Source of the DNA: Prolixibacteraceae bacterium
GTDB taxonomy: Bacteria; Bacteroidota; Bacteroidia; Bacteroidales; Prolixibacteraceae
Assembly (NCBI GenBank): GCA_009773765.1
Contig: WTWZ01000002.1
Location: forward strand, 62,001-126,000
Direction of reading: 5' to 3'
DNA: 64,000 nucleotides
The position numbers were made by a program, and so were the translations under genes. Shown here piece after piece: positions 37,031 to 44,803 of this stretch; within the stretch, counting starts at the first letter, position 1, and each line of letters opens with the position of its first letter. The notes beneath the pieces are model-generated. The model was not told the DNA's origin, searched no databases, and was given only the letters and a program-made list of their open reading frames with translations.

Positions 37031-37702
37031 TTATTGCTGAATTAATAATTTACCTATCACTTTTCCCCAAATGTCATAACCTTTTTTATTCATGTGCAAC
37101 CCGTCTTCGAGAAACACATCCTTGTAAACATTTCCATTGTTATCGAGCATAGGGCACCACACATTGACGAATTCAAGATTGCCGTTCTTTTCGCAGTATT
37201 TTTTTAATTTTTTGTTGAAAGCAATGTAGCTGTTTTTAAGTTTAATCCTCGAAATACTGGGTTTAGGCGAAATAAAAACAACACGGGTTTCGGGCAAATC
37301 CTGCTGGATTTTTCCAGCCAGTTTTTTGGCCTCCTTTAAAATTTCCTTTGGTTTTTTTTTGCTTGCCAGATCGTTGTCGCCTACGTAAATAAATAAAATA
37401 TTTGGCGCTGGTTTTAAAATCATTTCATTATAAAAATACAAAAGATCGCTGAAATGAGATCCTCCGAAACCATTGTTAATTACATTGTATTCAGGGAAAT
37501 AAGACTGAACATCATTCCACATTCTGATACTTGAACTGCCCGTAAATACAACCAGCTTTTTATCGGCGCTGAAATTGTGTTCTTTCTTGACAAGTTCATT
37601 TACCTGATCTTTAAGTCGGCTGGGATCCTGGGCATTCGAGAATAATGTTCCTGTAAAAAGTAAAATGGTGGCGAAAAAAAAACAGGTTTTGAATAGTTTC
37701 AT
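37031..37702 (-). CDS. Exported GDSL/SGNH-family hydrolase
   Basis: The 223 aa protein has a signal peptide and the SGNH blocks: VVFTGSSSIRMW (catalytic Ser), NNGFGGSHF (Gly), ILFIYVGDNDL (Asn) and EDGLHMNKKGYDIW (Asp/His). Such proteins are esterases or lipases, in PUL contexts often carbohydrate deacetylases. It begins one base after the stop of the damaged DUF2961 gene, so the two formed an operon. Confidence 0.88.
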   Translation of the reverse strand: MKLFKTCFFFATILLFTGTLFSNAQDPSRLKDQVNELVKKEHNFSADKKLVVFTGSSSIRMWNDVQSYFPEYNVINNGFGGSHFSDLLYFYNEMILKPAPNILFIYVGDNDLASKKKPKEILKEAKKLAGKIQQDLPETRVVFISPKPSISRIKLKNSYIAFNKKLKKYCEKNGNLEFVNVWCPMLDNNGNVYKDVFLEDGLHMNKKGYDIWGKVIGKLLIQQ

Positions 37703-37703
37703 T

Positions 37704-38270
37704 TCATTTCAGTTTACAGGTTCTCATTTTGGTTTTGGCAAGTTCAGGTAATTGGGTTACAGGTTTATCAAGATAAAAATAGGCAGTTGACGACCAGTCG
37801 TCGGTGCGGTAGCGGCCTTCCGGATTGGCAAACAAAGCATTTTCGTGTGCAACCATCCTACCCAAACCATTTCCGAAGAAATCGCCAAACGGGGCCGAAA
37901 CCGCCGGTTTTTCAGCGCCATCCCAAAACATTTCGATTTTCAGCGAGCGCAACATTTGCGGCGACCGATCCTGAATTGTAAACCACATCCGGGTGATAAT
38001 TCCCATTCCCTGAACATCAAGCAATACTTTCGATTCCCCGGCTTTTAACACATCGTACGGGTGGCCTTTGGCGCCTTTGTTTTCCATGCCTCCGGTACCT
38101 TTGCCCGAAGTCGGGTTTTCGAAACTGTTCCAGCGCGGCTCCAAAGCCTGGTACTGAAATAACGGGGCATTCAAAACCTGTCCGGCGGTTTTGGGTTGTT
38201 CGTTTTTACACGAAAAGAAGAAGAAAACCAGTGCGAGAGAGAAAAACACAAAGTTGTTTTTTGGTTTCAT
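37704..38270 (-). pseudogene. DUF2961 lipoprotein with large in-frame internal deletion
   Basis: The 188 aa product has a lipoprotein signal (FFFFSCKNEQ) and the N-terminal DUF2961 region (LDVQGMGIITRMWFTIQDRS, APFGDFFGNGLGRMVAHENA, LFANPEGR). It then jumps directly to the C-terminal end typical of the family (YRTDDWSSTAYFYLDKPVTQLPELA). Intact relatives, from memory about 370 aa, carry around 170-190 residues between these points. The join is near 37815-37822. DUF2961 includes difructose/inulin-related glycosidases (GH172), so the lost part held most of the catalytic fold. It is probably non-functional. Confidence 0.75.
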
Positions 38271-38362
38271 CTCATTATAATTGTTAATTATTAAAGGTAT
38301 TCGATGTAACTCGCTTTATAATGTTCCATCTGTGTGGCAAAATTTTGTCATGCTCGTTTCAT
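38265..38362 (-). repeat. Dispersed ~98-bp repeat, copy B (leader of the DUF2961 gene)
   Basis: The minus strand here matches 3870-3967 at about 91%. It ends with the DUF2961 start codon (GAGATGAAA), so it likely holds the promoter and 5' UTR of that gene. Confidence 0.85.
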
Positions 38363-38611
38363 TGGTTTAGTTTTTTATAGTTGTTCAATATTCCGCTTGA
38401 ATAATTATTGACGGATTGCTGATTAGTTTCCTGTTGCGCCACACTCCTGACTACCAGTAAAACTTCCAATAATCAGAATATTAGCAACTGGCCTTTTTGT
38501 ATTTTGTCATTTTTCAGTCGAATATAATCAATCTTTTCAATCGAAGAGGTTCCGTTACTTGGTGCGTTGGCGTGGGATGCGCATGGTAGCTTGCTCTGGG
38601 CAAAATAACAT
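38363..38611. other. Intergenic stretch between the DUF2961 locus and the metal exporter
   Basis: No convincing gene. The part next to the exporter (38514-38611) does not continue the exporter's missing C-terminal domain in any frame I read. Confidence 0.4.
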
Positions 38612-39235
38612 TTATAAATCCAACAACACCTTCCCTGAATCTTTCAACAACCCAACAGACCATTTTATAATTACAAAGGAACTGATAATTGCCCCTAAAG
38701 CATCGAGCCAAACGATGTTCCATATCATGGCTGCTGTCAACCCGATAATAGCAGTTACGCTCGTGAGGGCATCGGCGATTACATGCAGATAGGCTGCTTT
38801 TATGTTGTGGTCGGAATGTTCGTGTTCGTGACGGAGCAGAAAAGCACAGGCAATATTTACAACTAATCCAATCACAGCAACTAATATTGCTTCTTTGTAC
38901 ATGATTTCGGAAGGGTTGTAAAGCCTCTGAAATGCTTCGTAAAGGATTACAAAGGCAAAGATTAAAAGTATAAGTCCGCTACTGTATCCCGACAAGGACA
39001 AAATTTTGTTTGAATTGCCCTTGTAATTTGTGTTTGCTGAAACTTTACGAACAATGATGTAAGCTACCCAACTAAGCCCTATAGCGAGTACATGCGAACC
39101 CATGTGAATGCCGTCGGCAAGCAATGCCATTGATTTTGTTGATAAGCCGAATATAATTTCGACAACCATAGTAATGGCAGTAATTATAACTACCAACATG
39201 GTTTGTTTTTCGTGATTATGAATGTGTTCTGACAT
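38612..39235 (-). CDS. C-terminally truncated DmeF-like cation diffusion facilitator
   Basis: The 207 aa inner-membrane protein has six predicted TM helices and the CDF metal sites: ALLADGIHMGSHVLAIG (HxxxH/D type in TM2) and AAYLHVIADALTSVTAIIG (HxxxD in TM5). The sequence resembles the DmeF subgroup (Co2+/Ni2+ efflux). The frame stops at GKVLLDL right after TM6, so the cytoplasmic C-terminal domain of about 80-100 residues is missing. Some short CDF proteins lack it, but DmeF relatives have it. The N-terminus is His-rich (SEHIHNHEK). Confidence 0.75.
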   Translation of the reverse strand: MSEHIHNHEKQTMLVVIITAITMVVEIIFGLSTKSMALLADGIHMGSHVLAIGLSWVAYIIVRKVSANTNYKGNSNKILSLSGYSSGLILLIFAFVILYEAFQRLYNPSEIMYKEAILVAVIGLVVNIACAFLLRHEHEHSDHNIKAAYLHVIADALTSVTAIIGLTAAMIWNIVWLDALGAIISSFVIIKWSVGLLKDSGKVLLDL

Positions 39236-39297
39236 AATGATTTTTTAAATTTAATTTCTTGCACAAAGATAGGTTGTCATGTATTAGTATATAGGTT

Positions 39298-39437
39298 CTA
39301 ATCATTATAAAGCTGGTACATTTTATAAATATTGTTTCGAAATTCGGTGGGGCTTGTTCCTGTAATTTCTTTAACAACAATATTCAGGTAATTTGGTGTA
39401 ATGCCTAATTGCCCTGCGTATTCGATAATTGTTGTTA
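39298..39437 (-). pseudogene. C-terminal HTH fragment of an AraC-family regulator
   Basis: The minus strand encodes IIEYAGQLGITPNYLNIVVK then EITGTSPTEFRNNIYKMYQL, ending at TAG (39298-39300). This is the second half of an AraC DNA-binding domain. The frame is stopped just upstream, where the group II intron remnant begins. The regulator is gone. Confidence 0.65.
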
Positions 39438-39442
39438 TTTAA

Positions 39443-39637
39443 GCACGCAGGCGCTGGTACTTTGCCTACAAATACTTACAGGGTATTGCAAAATTATACC
39501 CGTACATGTTTGAGCATTGGAAAGTTGGGTTTATGCCTTAACCGCAGTCTTTCATTATGAAGAGCCGTGTGAACCGAGAGGTTCAAGCACGGTTCTGTGA
39601 GAGGTTTAGGGGTGAAATTTCCCTTTACCTGCTCGAT
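39443..39637 (+). mobile_element. 3' remnant of a group II intron
   Basis: The plus strand carries a domain V hairpin (GAGCCGTGTGAACC-gaga-GGTTCAAGCACGGTTC, 39562-39595), followed by a domain VI-like hairpin (AGGGGTGAAATTTCCCTTT) and the intron-type 3' end CTGCTCGAT at 39637. Just upstream a 32-residue ORF tail (ARRRWYFAYKYLQGIAKLYP...GFMP, 39443-39541) fits the end of an intron-encoded protein. The 5' domains and almost all of the reverse transcriptase are missing, so it is not mobile. It adjoins the AraC fragment. Confidence 0.75.
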
Positions 39638-39699
39638 GTATAATTTCCTTCCTTTCTTTAGATGTCATTTTGTTTCATCTTTTTTAGGATATTTGATTG

Positions 39700-40023
39700 T
39701 TAAATAATTAGTCCTTTGTTATTATCGTTTGGCTCAATTAAGTCCCACATATTGCCGTATAAGTCTTCAAATACCGCAACTTTTCCGTATTCAAAATTTG
39801 TTGGAGGTCTCACAAAATTTATCTGTCTGTCTATCATTTTATTATAATCTCGCCAAAAATCATCCGTAAAGAGAAAAAATCCAACTCGTCCTCCAGTTTG
39901 ATTTCCAATACTTCTTGTCTGTCTTTCGTTTGCGGCTTTAGCAAGTAATAAGCAACATTTTGCGGGCGATTTCCTGTCAAGCCGAAAGACAGCCTGAGCG
40001 GAAAGATACACACCGAAAACCAC
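39700..40023 (-). pseudogene. VOC/glyoxalase-superfamily protein with replaced N-terminus
   Basis: Residues from about 22 onward follow a VOC-superfamily protein (CCLLLAKAANERQ, IGNQTGGRVGFFLFTDDFW, YGKVAVFEDLYGNMWDLIEP). The usual first ~50 residues, containing the first beta-alpha-beta module with a metal-ligand His, are absent. The first ~20 codons come from a GC-rich inverted-repeat sequence. It is probably a non-functional 5' truncation, or a fused start created by a rearrangement. Confidence 0.65.
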
Positions 40024-40039
40024 TGCTGCCGCGCTTGAC
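39976..40039. repeat. GC-rich imperfect inverted repeat
   Basis: GTCAAGC and GCTTGAC are complementary ends 50 bases apart, with a nested CAGC/GCTG pair and further weak pairing inside. The base composition is higher in GC than the neighbours. It overlaps the 5' end of the VOC remnant. Confidence 0.5.
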
Positions 40040-40068
40040 GGGTAGCTGATGTTATGGTGCGTAATTGG

Positions 40069-40368
40069 TTACAAGAATGTTAGTCCGACTTTTTTATTTA
40101 GACCCTTCTCGAAAATCCTAATCAGCGTCGATAATTGAATATTGCCTTTGGCGTTTTCAATTTTTGAAATATAGCTTTTTTTGGTTCCTGCTTTTATCGC
40201 AAGTTGTTCTTGTGTCATATTTGCAGTTTTTCTTGCTTCCTTAAGCATCTCGCTTACGATGAACATTTGAGCACTTTCTTCATATTCATTGCGGCTTTCA
40301 GTCCCAATTTTGCCGTACTCTTTTTCTATGAGTTCATCAAATGTTTTTATTCCTTTATAATCAGTCAT
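40069..40368 (-). CDS. higA: HigA-like antitoxin (XRE family)
   Basis: I use the ATG at 40368 (MTDYKGIKTFDELIEKEYG), since the tracked longer start overlaps the toxin gene's end. The ~99 aa protein has a C-terminal XRE helix-turn-helix (MTQEQLAIKAGTKKSYISKI, ENAKGNIQLSTLIRIF). It neutralises the toxin encoded just upstream and should repress the pair. Toxin-first order is typical of higBA. Confidence 0.85.
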   Translation of the reverse strand: MTDYKGIKTFDELIEKEYGKIGTESRNEYEESAQMFIVSEMLKEARKTANMTQEQLAIKAGTKKSYISKIENAKGNIQLSTLIRIFEKGLNKKVGLTFL

Positions 40369-40372
40369 GTTT

Positions 40373-40708
40373 TTATTTTTTAAATTCAAAATACTCTCTC
40401 TTTATCCTCATTGCCTTTTCAATCTCATTAATTGGCGTTTTTTGTGTCTTTTTTTGAAAACCGTTAAATAGCACAATCAGCTTTCCTTCGTCAAAACAAC
40501 AGAATACTCGGTAAATATTTGATTGGTACTCAATTCGTATTTTATAAAGTCCATAATATCCTGTCATGGGAGATAGAAACTTTTCCGGTACTCTGTCAAC
40601 CTGCTTTATTAGTTCAAGTACATACTGAACTTGCTGTTTTACCTTTATATCCAGCTTTTTATAAAAGTCAGTGAAGTAGTCTCCATGAAATATTATTTGT
40701 CTATCCAT
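40373..40708 (-). CDS. higB: HigB/RelE-type toxin (Gp49-like)
   Basis: The 111 aa basic protein matches the phage-derived Gp49-like/HigB toxins, which are ribosome-dependent mRNA interferases: FYKKLDIKVKQQVQYVLELI, GLYKIRIEYQSNIYRVFCCF and the C-terminal FNGFQKKTQKTPINEIEKA. It precedes the antitoxin by 4 bases. Both genes look intact, unlike most of their neighbours. Confidence 0.88.
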   Translation of the reverse strand: MDRQIIFHGDYFTDFYKKLDIKVKQQVQYVLELIKQVDRVPEKFLSPMTGYYGLYKIRIEYQSNIYRVFCCFDEGKLIVLFNGFQKKTQKTPINEIEKAMRIKREYFEFKK

Positions 40709-40825
40709 ACGCGAAAAGTTATCTCCAAAGATAACAAGTCTTTTTCGAATTCCAAATACCTTAGTAAAAATGTAGTGTCTTTCATGGACCGGGTATTATG
40801 CGCCATACTTAATACCCCGAAGTTA

Positions 40826-41320
40826 TTATACTTTTTTAATAATGCCATTATCTTTAACTTGCTTCTGTTCTGTTTCCATATTGCTTTTTATTCCTTCAAA
40901 AAAATCCAGAATCGTTGTTCGTGCCGGGAAATAAAAGTAAGTAAAACCGAAGTATTTTACCTCGCCGGTTTTCCGTTTAATCCTGATTTTCTGCGGTTCG
41001 CGTTCTATTTTCCGGATTTCGGTTAACCTGATGTTAACAGGTTCACTGTTATTTGGCAAATGGTAATTAAGTTCGTTTTCATCCCATGAAACAAAGTATT
41101 TATTGTTGTCTAAGTTATTCCGGGCAATATACACGCCAATAGCTCCCTGAAATGCGAGCATTACAAAAAGAGAAGTTTGCAGGTTGAAAATCCGGTAATT
41201 AAACCCCAGTTCCGAAATTAACCCTGCCAAACCCAAAACCGTCATTACGATGCAAAAGACAAGATAGAACCTCATCTGCTGTGAGTTGGTTTTGTATAAC
41301 TGAAATCGCTTTGGTTCCAT
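40826..41320 (-). CDS. Hypothetical membrane protein with two TM helices
   Basis: The 164 aa protein has two hydrophobic helices near 18-36 (YLVFCIVMTVLGLAGLI) and 48-67 (LFVMLAFQGAIGVYIA), then a soluble beta-rich part (YFVSWDENELNYHLPNN, REPQKIRIKRKTGEVKYFGF) reminiscent of bacterial PH-like domains. I do not recognise a named family. It lies between the toxin gene and the HEPN remnant. Confidence 0.6.
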   Translation of the reverse strand: MEPKRFQLYKTNSQQMRFYLVFCIVMTVLGLAGLISELGFNYRIFNLQTSLFVMLAFQGAIGVYIARNNLDNNKYFVSWDENELNYHLPNNSEPVNIRLTEIRKIEREPQKIRIKRKTGEVKYFGFTYFYFPARTTILDFFEGIKSNMETEQKQVKDNGIIKKV

Positions 41321-41326
41321 ATATTT

Positions 41327-41524
41327 CTAATGTTTTTCTATCTCTTTTTCCCCGGAACGGAGAAACTCAAGGATTGTTTTATTAAAATTCTGTAAGCAAC
41401 TGTAGTATAACCGGTTTGCAGCCCCGTTCCAAAATCTCCTATCAGCCAGTGATTTGGCTTCGTTAAATGTTACCTGTGCTTTTTCAATGAGATAACGGAT
41501 GATATCATCTTTTAAAAATGTCAA
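41327..41524 (-). pseudogene. Truncated HEPN-domain protein (HepT-like)
   Basis: The 65 aa product has the start of a HEPN domain (LIEKAQVTFNEAKSLADRRF, WNGAANRLYYSCLQ) but ends soon after (LRSGEKEIEKH). Intact HEPN partners of minimal nucleotidyltransferases are about 120-130 aa and carry the RNase-type motif later. Its TTG start overlaps the original TGA stop of the nucleotidyltransferase (ATTTGACA), as in coupled MntA/HepT pairs. Confidence 0.65.
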
Positions 41525-41528
41525 ATTT

Positions 41529-41828
41529 CAACACCTTCTTTAATAACGTTTTTGTACAATAAAGTTATTTATAATTATTCCACTGCTCCTGCGAAAGAAT
41601 AAGTGTACTGATTACTTCTTCGGCTTCAAGTTCTGTATCAATTAACCCGGTTCTGAATTGTCGCTTTATCTTTTCGTTAACCATCAATGAAGAAATAATC
41701 AGAAAATCCCAGTCGGAATTGGTCTTTGAATCGCCCCTTGCCCGCGACCCAAAAAGAATCACCCTGCCCCGTGGGTCGAGTTTTCTGATGGATTCTTTTA
41801 CTTAATATACCAGTTCCTGCTGTTTCAT
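41529..41828 (-). pseudogene. Minimal nucleotidyltransferase (MntA-like) with nonsense codon and frameshift
   Basis: The ATG at 41828 reads MKQQELVY, then an in-frame TAA, then VKESIRKLDPRGRVILFGSR with the motif GSRARGDSKTNSDWD (GSx10D type active site). The main frame ends at 41565, but the expected C-terminus (ITLLYKNVIKEGVEI) continues in another frame to a TGA near 41529, showing a one-base shift. Intact homologs AMPylate or otherwise control the HEPN partner. Both members of the pair are damaged. Confidence 0.7.
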
Positions 41829-41852
41829 AACATCAAATTTAAAAAACTAAAA

Positions 41853-42044
41853 TTACTTCTTCAAATCCGCATAACTAATCAGCTTTATCCCCTTTTTCTG
41901 AATTGTCTGTTTCACTTTTTCGCTGGTAAAAACGCGGGTCACCCATTCGCGGTCGAGGCCAACGTTATCGTAGCCTTTGTGGCCGACGGTTTTCATTTCG
42001 TCGGTGTTTTTGGCAGGGTGTTCAACAAAAAATGGTATTTTCCT
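41853..42044 (-). pseudogene. C-terminal fragment of an unidentified protein
   Basis: An open stretch without a plausible start encodes PFFVEHPAKNTDEMKTVGHK and then GYDNVGLDREWVT, ending ISYADLKK. The composition and continuity look like real coding sequence, but I do not recognise the family and the 5' part is missing (TAA immediately upstream). Confidence 0.45.
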
Positions 42045-42059
42045 TTAAAAAGTTATGTA

Positions 42060-42365
42060 TTAGTTGTTTTCTGCAGTATTATCAGAATTTTCGCCATTGC
42101 CTGTGAACGACTTTGCAATGGAATGTGCTGCCAGAGGAGCGGTAAGAAAAATAAAAATGATAATCAGCAACGATTTCATATACACAGGGAATATGTTGAA
42201 AAACAGGCTGACACCAACTAACATTAGCAACAAACCAAAAGATGTGGCTTTTGTGGTTGCGTGTAACCGCCCGTATAAATCTTTAAAACGCAAAATCCCG
42301 ATGGCGGCAACCAGAATAAAAAAGGAACCCAGGAGTATAAATACAGATATGATTATTTTATTCAT
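42060..42365 (-). CDS. mnhG: Mrp/Mnh Na+/H+ antiporter subunit G
   Basis: This 101 aa protein with three TM helices matches MnhG/MrpG (FFILVAAIGILRFKDLYGRL, HATTKATSFGLLLMLVGVSL). It is a small subunit of the multi-subunit sodium/proton antiporter. It is the last gene of the seven-gene operon and overlaps mnhF by 8 bases. Confidence 0.92.
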   Translation of the reverse strand: MNKIIISVFILLGSFFILVAAIGILRFKDLYGRLHATTKATSFGLLLMLVGVSLFFNIFPVYMKSLLIIIFIFLTAPLAAHSIAKSFTGNGENSDNTAENN

Positions 42366-42633
42366 TTTTTTGCTTTAAATAGGTTGAAACTGCTATGGTG
42401 CCAATAAATGAAATTAACGAGATAATTACAGGTATATCGAAATACATTTCGTTGTTAATCAATACCGAATATACCAGAATTACGCCCATGATAATTGACG
42501 CAATCAGATCCATGGCGGCAATTCTGTCGTTAACAGACGGCCCTTTCAAAAGCCTGGCCAATGTGATTGTCATTGCGGCCATTAAAAATGCAAAAGCGAT
42601 GTACAAAACAATATTAGGTACGGGTTCTGTCAT
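42358..42633 (-). CDS. mnhF: Mrp/Mnh Na+/H+ antiporter subunit F
   Basis: The 91 aa three-TM protein has the MnhF signature LARLLKGPSVNDRIAAMDLI. It lies 3 bases after mnhE. Confidence 0.92.
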   Translation of the reverse strand: MTEPVPNIVLYIAFAFLMAAMTITLARLLKGPSVNDRIAAMDLIASIIMGVILVYSVLINNEMYFDIPVIISLISFIGTIAVSTYLKQKNE

Positions 42634-42636
42634 TTG

Positions 42637-42969
42637 TTAATTTGTTATCCTTAAAATTCGTTTCTGAATACTTTCGATTTCTTCCATTGTTTTTTGGTGA
42701 TCGCTTATTAACAACGCATGTATAAGCAAAGTTTTTTTGTCTTCACAAATTTCAACACTAAGAGAGCCGGGGGTCATCGAAACCAGGTTGCTGAAAAGCA
42801 ACAAGCCCGCTGAAGATTTTATTTTGAGCGGGAATTCGATAAAGCCGGGTTGTGTTTTCATTTTTGGCGATAAAATAATATAAGCAATGTAAAAATTGGC
42901 TTTCACAAGTTCCGCCAGGTAAAACACAATAAACTCCGGAATATAATATAACAGCTTTAAACTTTTCAT
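42637..42969 (-). CDS. mnhE: Mrp/Mnh Na+/H+ antiporter subunit E
   Basis: The 110 aa protein has an N-terminal TM region and the MnhE core (SNLVSMTPGSLSVEICEDKK, LLIHALLISD). It is somewhat shorter than typical MrpE (about 160 aa), having a single N-terminal hydrophobic block. It overlaps mnhD by 4 bases. Confidence 0.9.
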   Translation of the reverse strand: MKSLKLLYYIPEFIVFYLAELVKANFYIAYIILSPKMKTQPGFIEFPLKIKSSAGLLLFSNLVSMTPGSLSVEICEDKKTLLIHALLISDHQKTMEEIESIQKRILRITN

Positions 42970-44456
42970 GGTGTTCTGTTTCTTAAAACCATATCTATGT
43001 AAATGGCAGGTTCAATCAGTTGGTTAGCGGCTTCCATTGTATAAGTAAAAACCGTTGCCGCAAATATTCCCATCAAAACTGAAGCAGTTGCAAGAATTGC
43101 CAGTGGCACATAATCGGCCCAATTCAATTTGATTGATTCCTGGTTTTCGTGATTTTCAGGCTGTTTTTTCAGAAATGCCTCGTTCCAGATTTTAATCATT
43201 GAATACAGGGTTAAAAGACTGGTCAGCAGTGCAACAGTTGTAATGATGTAGCTACCACTTTCAATCCCCGCCTTAATCAGCATAAATTTGGCAAAAAACC
43301 CCGATAAAGGAGGAACACCAGCCAGTGCGAAAGCCGGTACAATAAACAACACGGCAAGCAGCGGGTTTTGTTTGTACAATCCGCCCACTTCTTTCAGGTG
43401 GAAAGAGCCTTTGGTTTTGGCAATCATCCCCGAGGCAATGAAAGCGCCTGTTTTGGCAATCATATTGTGCAGTGTAAAAAAAACCGCTCCGGCAATGGCC
43501 AAAGGGGTAAAAATACCAAGCCCCATAATCATATAACCTATCTGGCTGATAATGTGGTACGAGAGGATCCTTCGGGTTTCATAATACGATGCCGCTGCCA
43601 TTCCGCCAGTTACCATTGTAAGGCCGGCAACAATCAACAGCAGGTTATGCCAGAATTGCTGGTCGTGAACAAAAAAGAGCGTAAAGAACCTGATTAAAGT
43701 GTAAACTCCGACTTTGGTAAGCAGTCCGGCAAATAGCGATGTTATGGCAATATTTGGGGTATGATATGAAGAAGGTAACCAGAAAAACAGGGGAAAAACT
43801 GCCGCTTTGATTCCAAATGCCACGAAAAACAAAATTGATGAAGTGTTCATCAGCAGGGCCTGCCCGTCATTTTTGAGGATTTCGGCCAAGTGGGCCATGT
43901 TGAGCGTTCCTGTTTTTCCGTAGAGTAATCCAAGTCCGGCCAGGAACAGTAATGAACCCAACAAATTGAGGGCGAGGTATTTTATTCCACCTTCCAGTTG
44001 TTCCTTTTTTTTGCCCATTGTTATTAAAACGAACGATGAAATGAGCATTACTTCGAACCAAACATAAAGGTTGAAAACATCGCCAGTGGTGAATGCGCCA
44101 TTCATTCCCATAGTAAGGGTGAAAAAGAAAAAGTAAAAACGGGGCAATGGAAAATCATCAGGCAGAAAACGGATGGAGAACAGCGAAACAGCAATCAGGA
44201 TTAGCGATGAAACCATCAGCATCAGTGCGCTCAGGTAATCTACAACCAGCACAATGCCGAAGGGCGCTTCCCATCCGCCAACATTCAGGGTTAAAATCCC
44301 GCTGGTTTTTAACCGAAAAAAAAGCGCCAGCGAAACCACGAAAATGGCCAAACTTCCGAGCGGTCCTACCCAGCGGCAGGTTTTTGGCGTGCGGAAAACC
44401 AGCAAGCTGATGGCCAGCGCGAACGGAATCAAAATGGGCATTGCAACTATGGTCAT
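42966..44456 (-). CDS. mnhD: Mrp/Mnh Na+/H+ antiporter subunit D (NuoN-like)
   Basis: The 496 aa, ~14-TM protein belongs to the proton-translocating NuoL/M/N family: LYVWFEVMLISSFVLITMG with the key TM5 Glu, AFGIKAAVFPLFFWLPSSYH with the TM7 Lys, and HIISQIGYMIMGLG. It forms one of the ion-translocating channels of the antiporter. It overlaps mnhC by 4 bases. Confidence 0.94.
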   Translation of the reverse strand: MTIVAMPILIPFALAISLLVFRTPKTCRWVGPLGSLAIFVVSLALFFRLKTSGILTLNVGGWEAPFGIVLVVDYLSALMLMVSSLILIAVSLFSIRFLPDDFPLPRFYFFFFTLTMGMNGAFTTGDVFNLYVWFEVMLISSFVLITMGKKKEQLEGGIKYLALNLLGSLLFLAGLGLLYGKTGTLNMAHLAEILKNDGQALLMNTSSILFFVAFGIKAAVFPLFFWLPSSYHTPNIAITSLFAGLLTKVGVYTLIRFFTLFFVHDQQFWHNLLLIVAGLTMVTGGMAAASYYETRRILSYHIISQIGYMIMGLGIFTPLAIAGAVFFTLHNMIAKTGAFIASGMIAKTKGSFHLKEVGGLYKQNPLLAVLFIVPAFALAGVPPLSGFFAKFMLIKAGIESGSYIITTVALLTSLLTLYSMIKIWNEAFLKKQPENHENQESIKLNWADYVPLAILATASVLMGIFAATVFTYTMEAANQLIEPAIYIDMVLRNRTP

Positions 44457-44803
44457 TTTTGTGAATCGGTTTGTTTTAACTGGTCCAAATCATCGGTTCC
44501 GGTAACTTCGAAGAATTTGTATTTCAGGGCGAGGATAAACACCACCATGCCCAGCCCGATTACGATTGCGGTTAAAACCAGCGCCTGTGGCAGCGGGTCG
44601 GCCAGTTGTGCAGAGTTTGTTGTTGTGCCGTCAACAAATGCGGGGCTTCCGTGGATGAGCCCTGCCGAGAGAAAAACCAGCAGGTTGGTGGCATTGCCCA
44701 TAAAAATTATCCCGATGATAAATTTCAGAATACTCCTTCGCAGCAGCATGTAAACACCTGCCGTGTATAAAATGCCAACTAATATTGCCAGTACTACTTC
44801 CAT
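44453..44803 (-). CDS. mnhC: Mrp/Mnh Na+/H+ antiporter subunit C (NuoK-like)
   Basis: The 116 aa three-TM protein matches MnhC/NuoK (GVYMLLRRSILKFIIGIIFM, NLLVFLSAGL, LADPLPQALVLTAIVIG). It overlaps mnhB by 10 bases. Confidence 0.93.
   Translation of the reverse strand: MEVVLAILVGILYTAGVYMLLRRSILKFIIGIIFMGNATNLLVFLSAGLIHGSPAFVDGTTTNSAQLADPLPQALVLTAIVIGLGMVVFILALKYKFFEVTGTDDLDQLKQTDSQK

Noticed and set aside
39500-39640. tRNA or riboswitch near 39.55 kb
   Set aside because: The hairpin sequence fits group II intron domain V and the intron 3' end better.
39950-40060. Integron attC site
   Set aside because: There is a folded GC-rich element but no matching RYYYAAC/GTTRRRY core pair; kept only as an inverted repeat.
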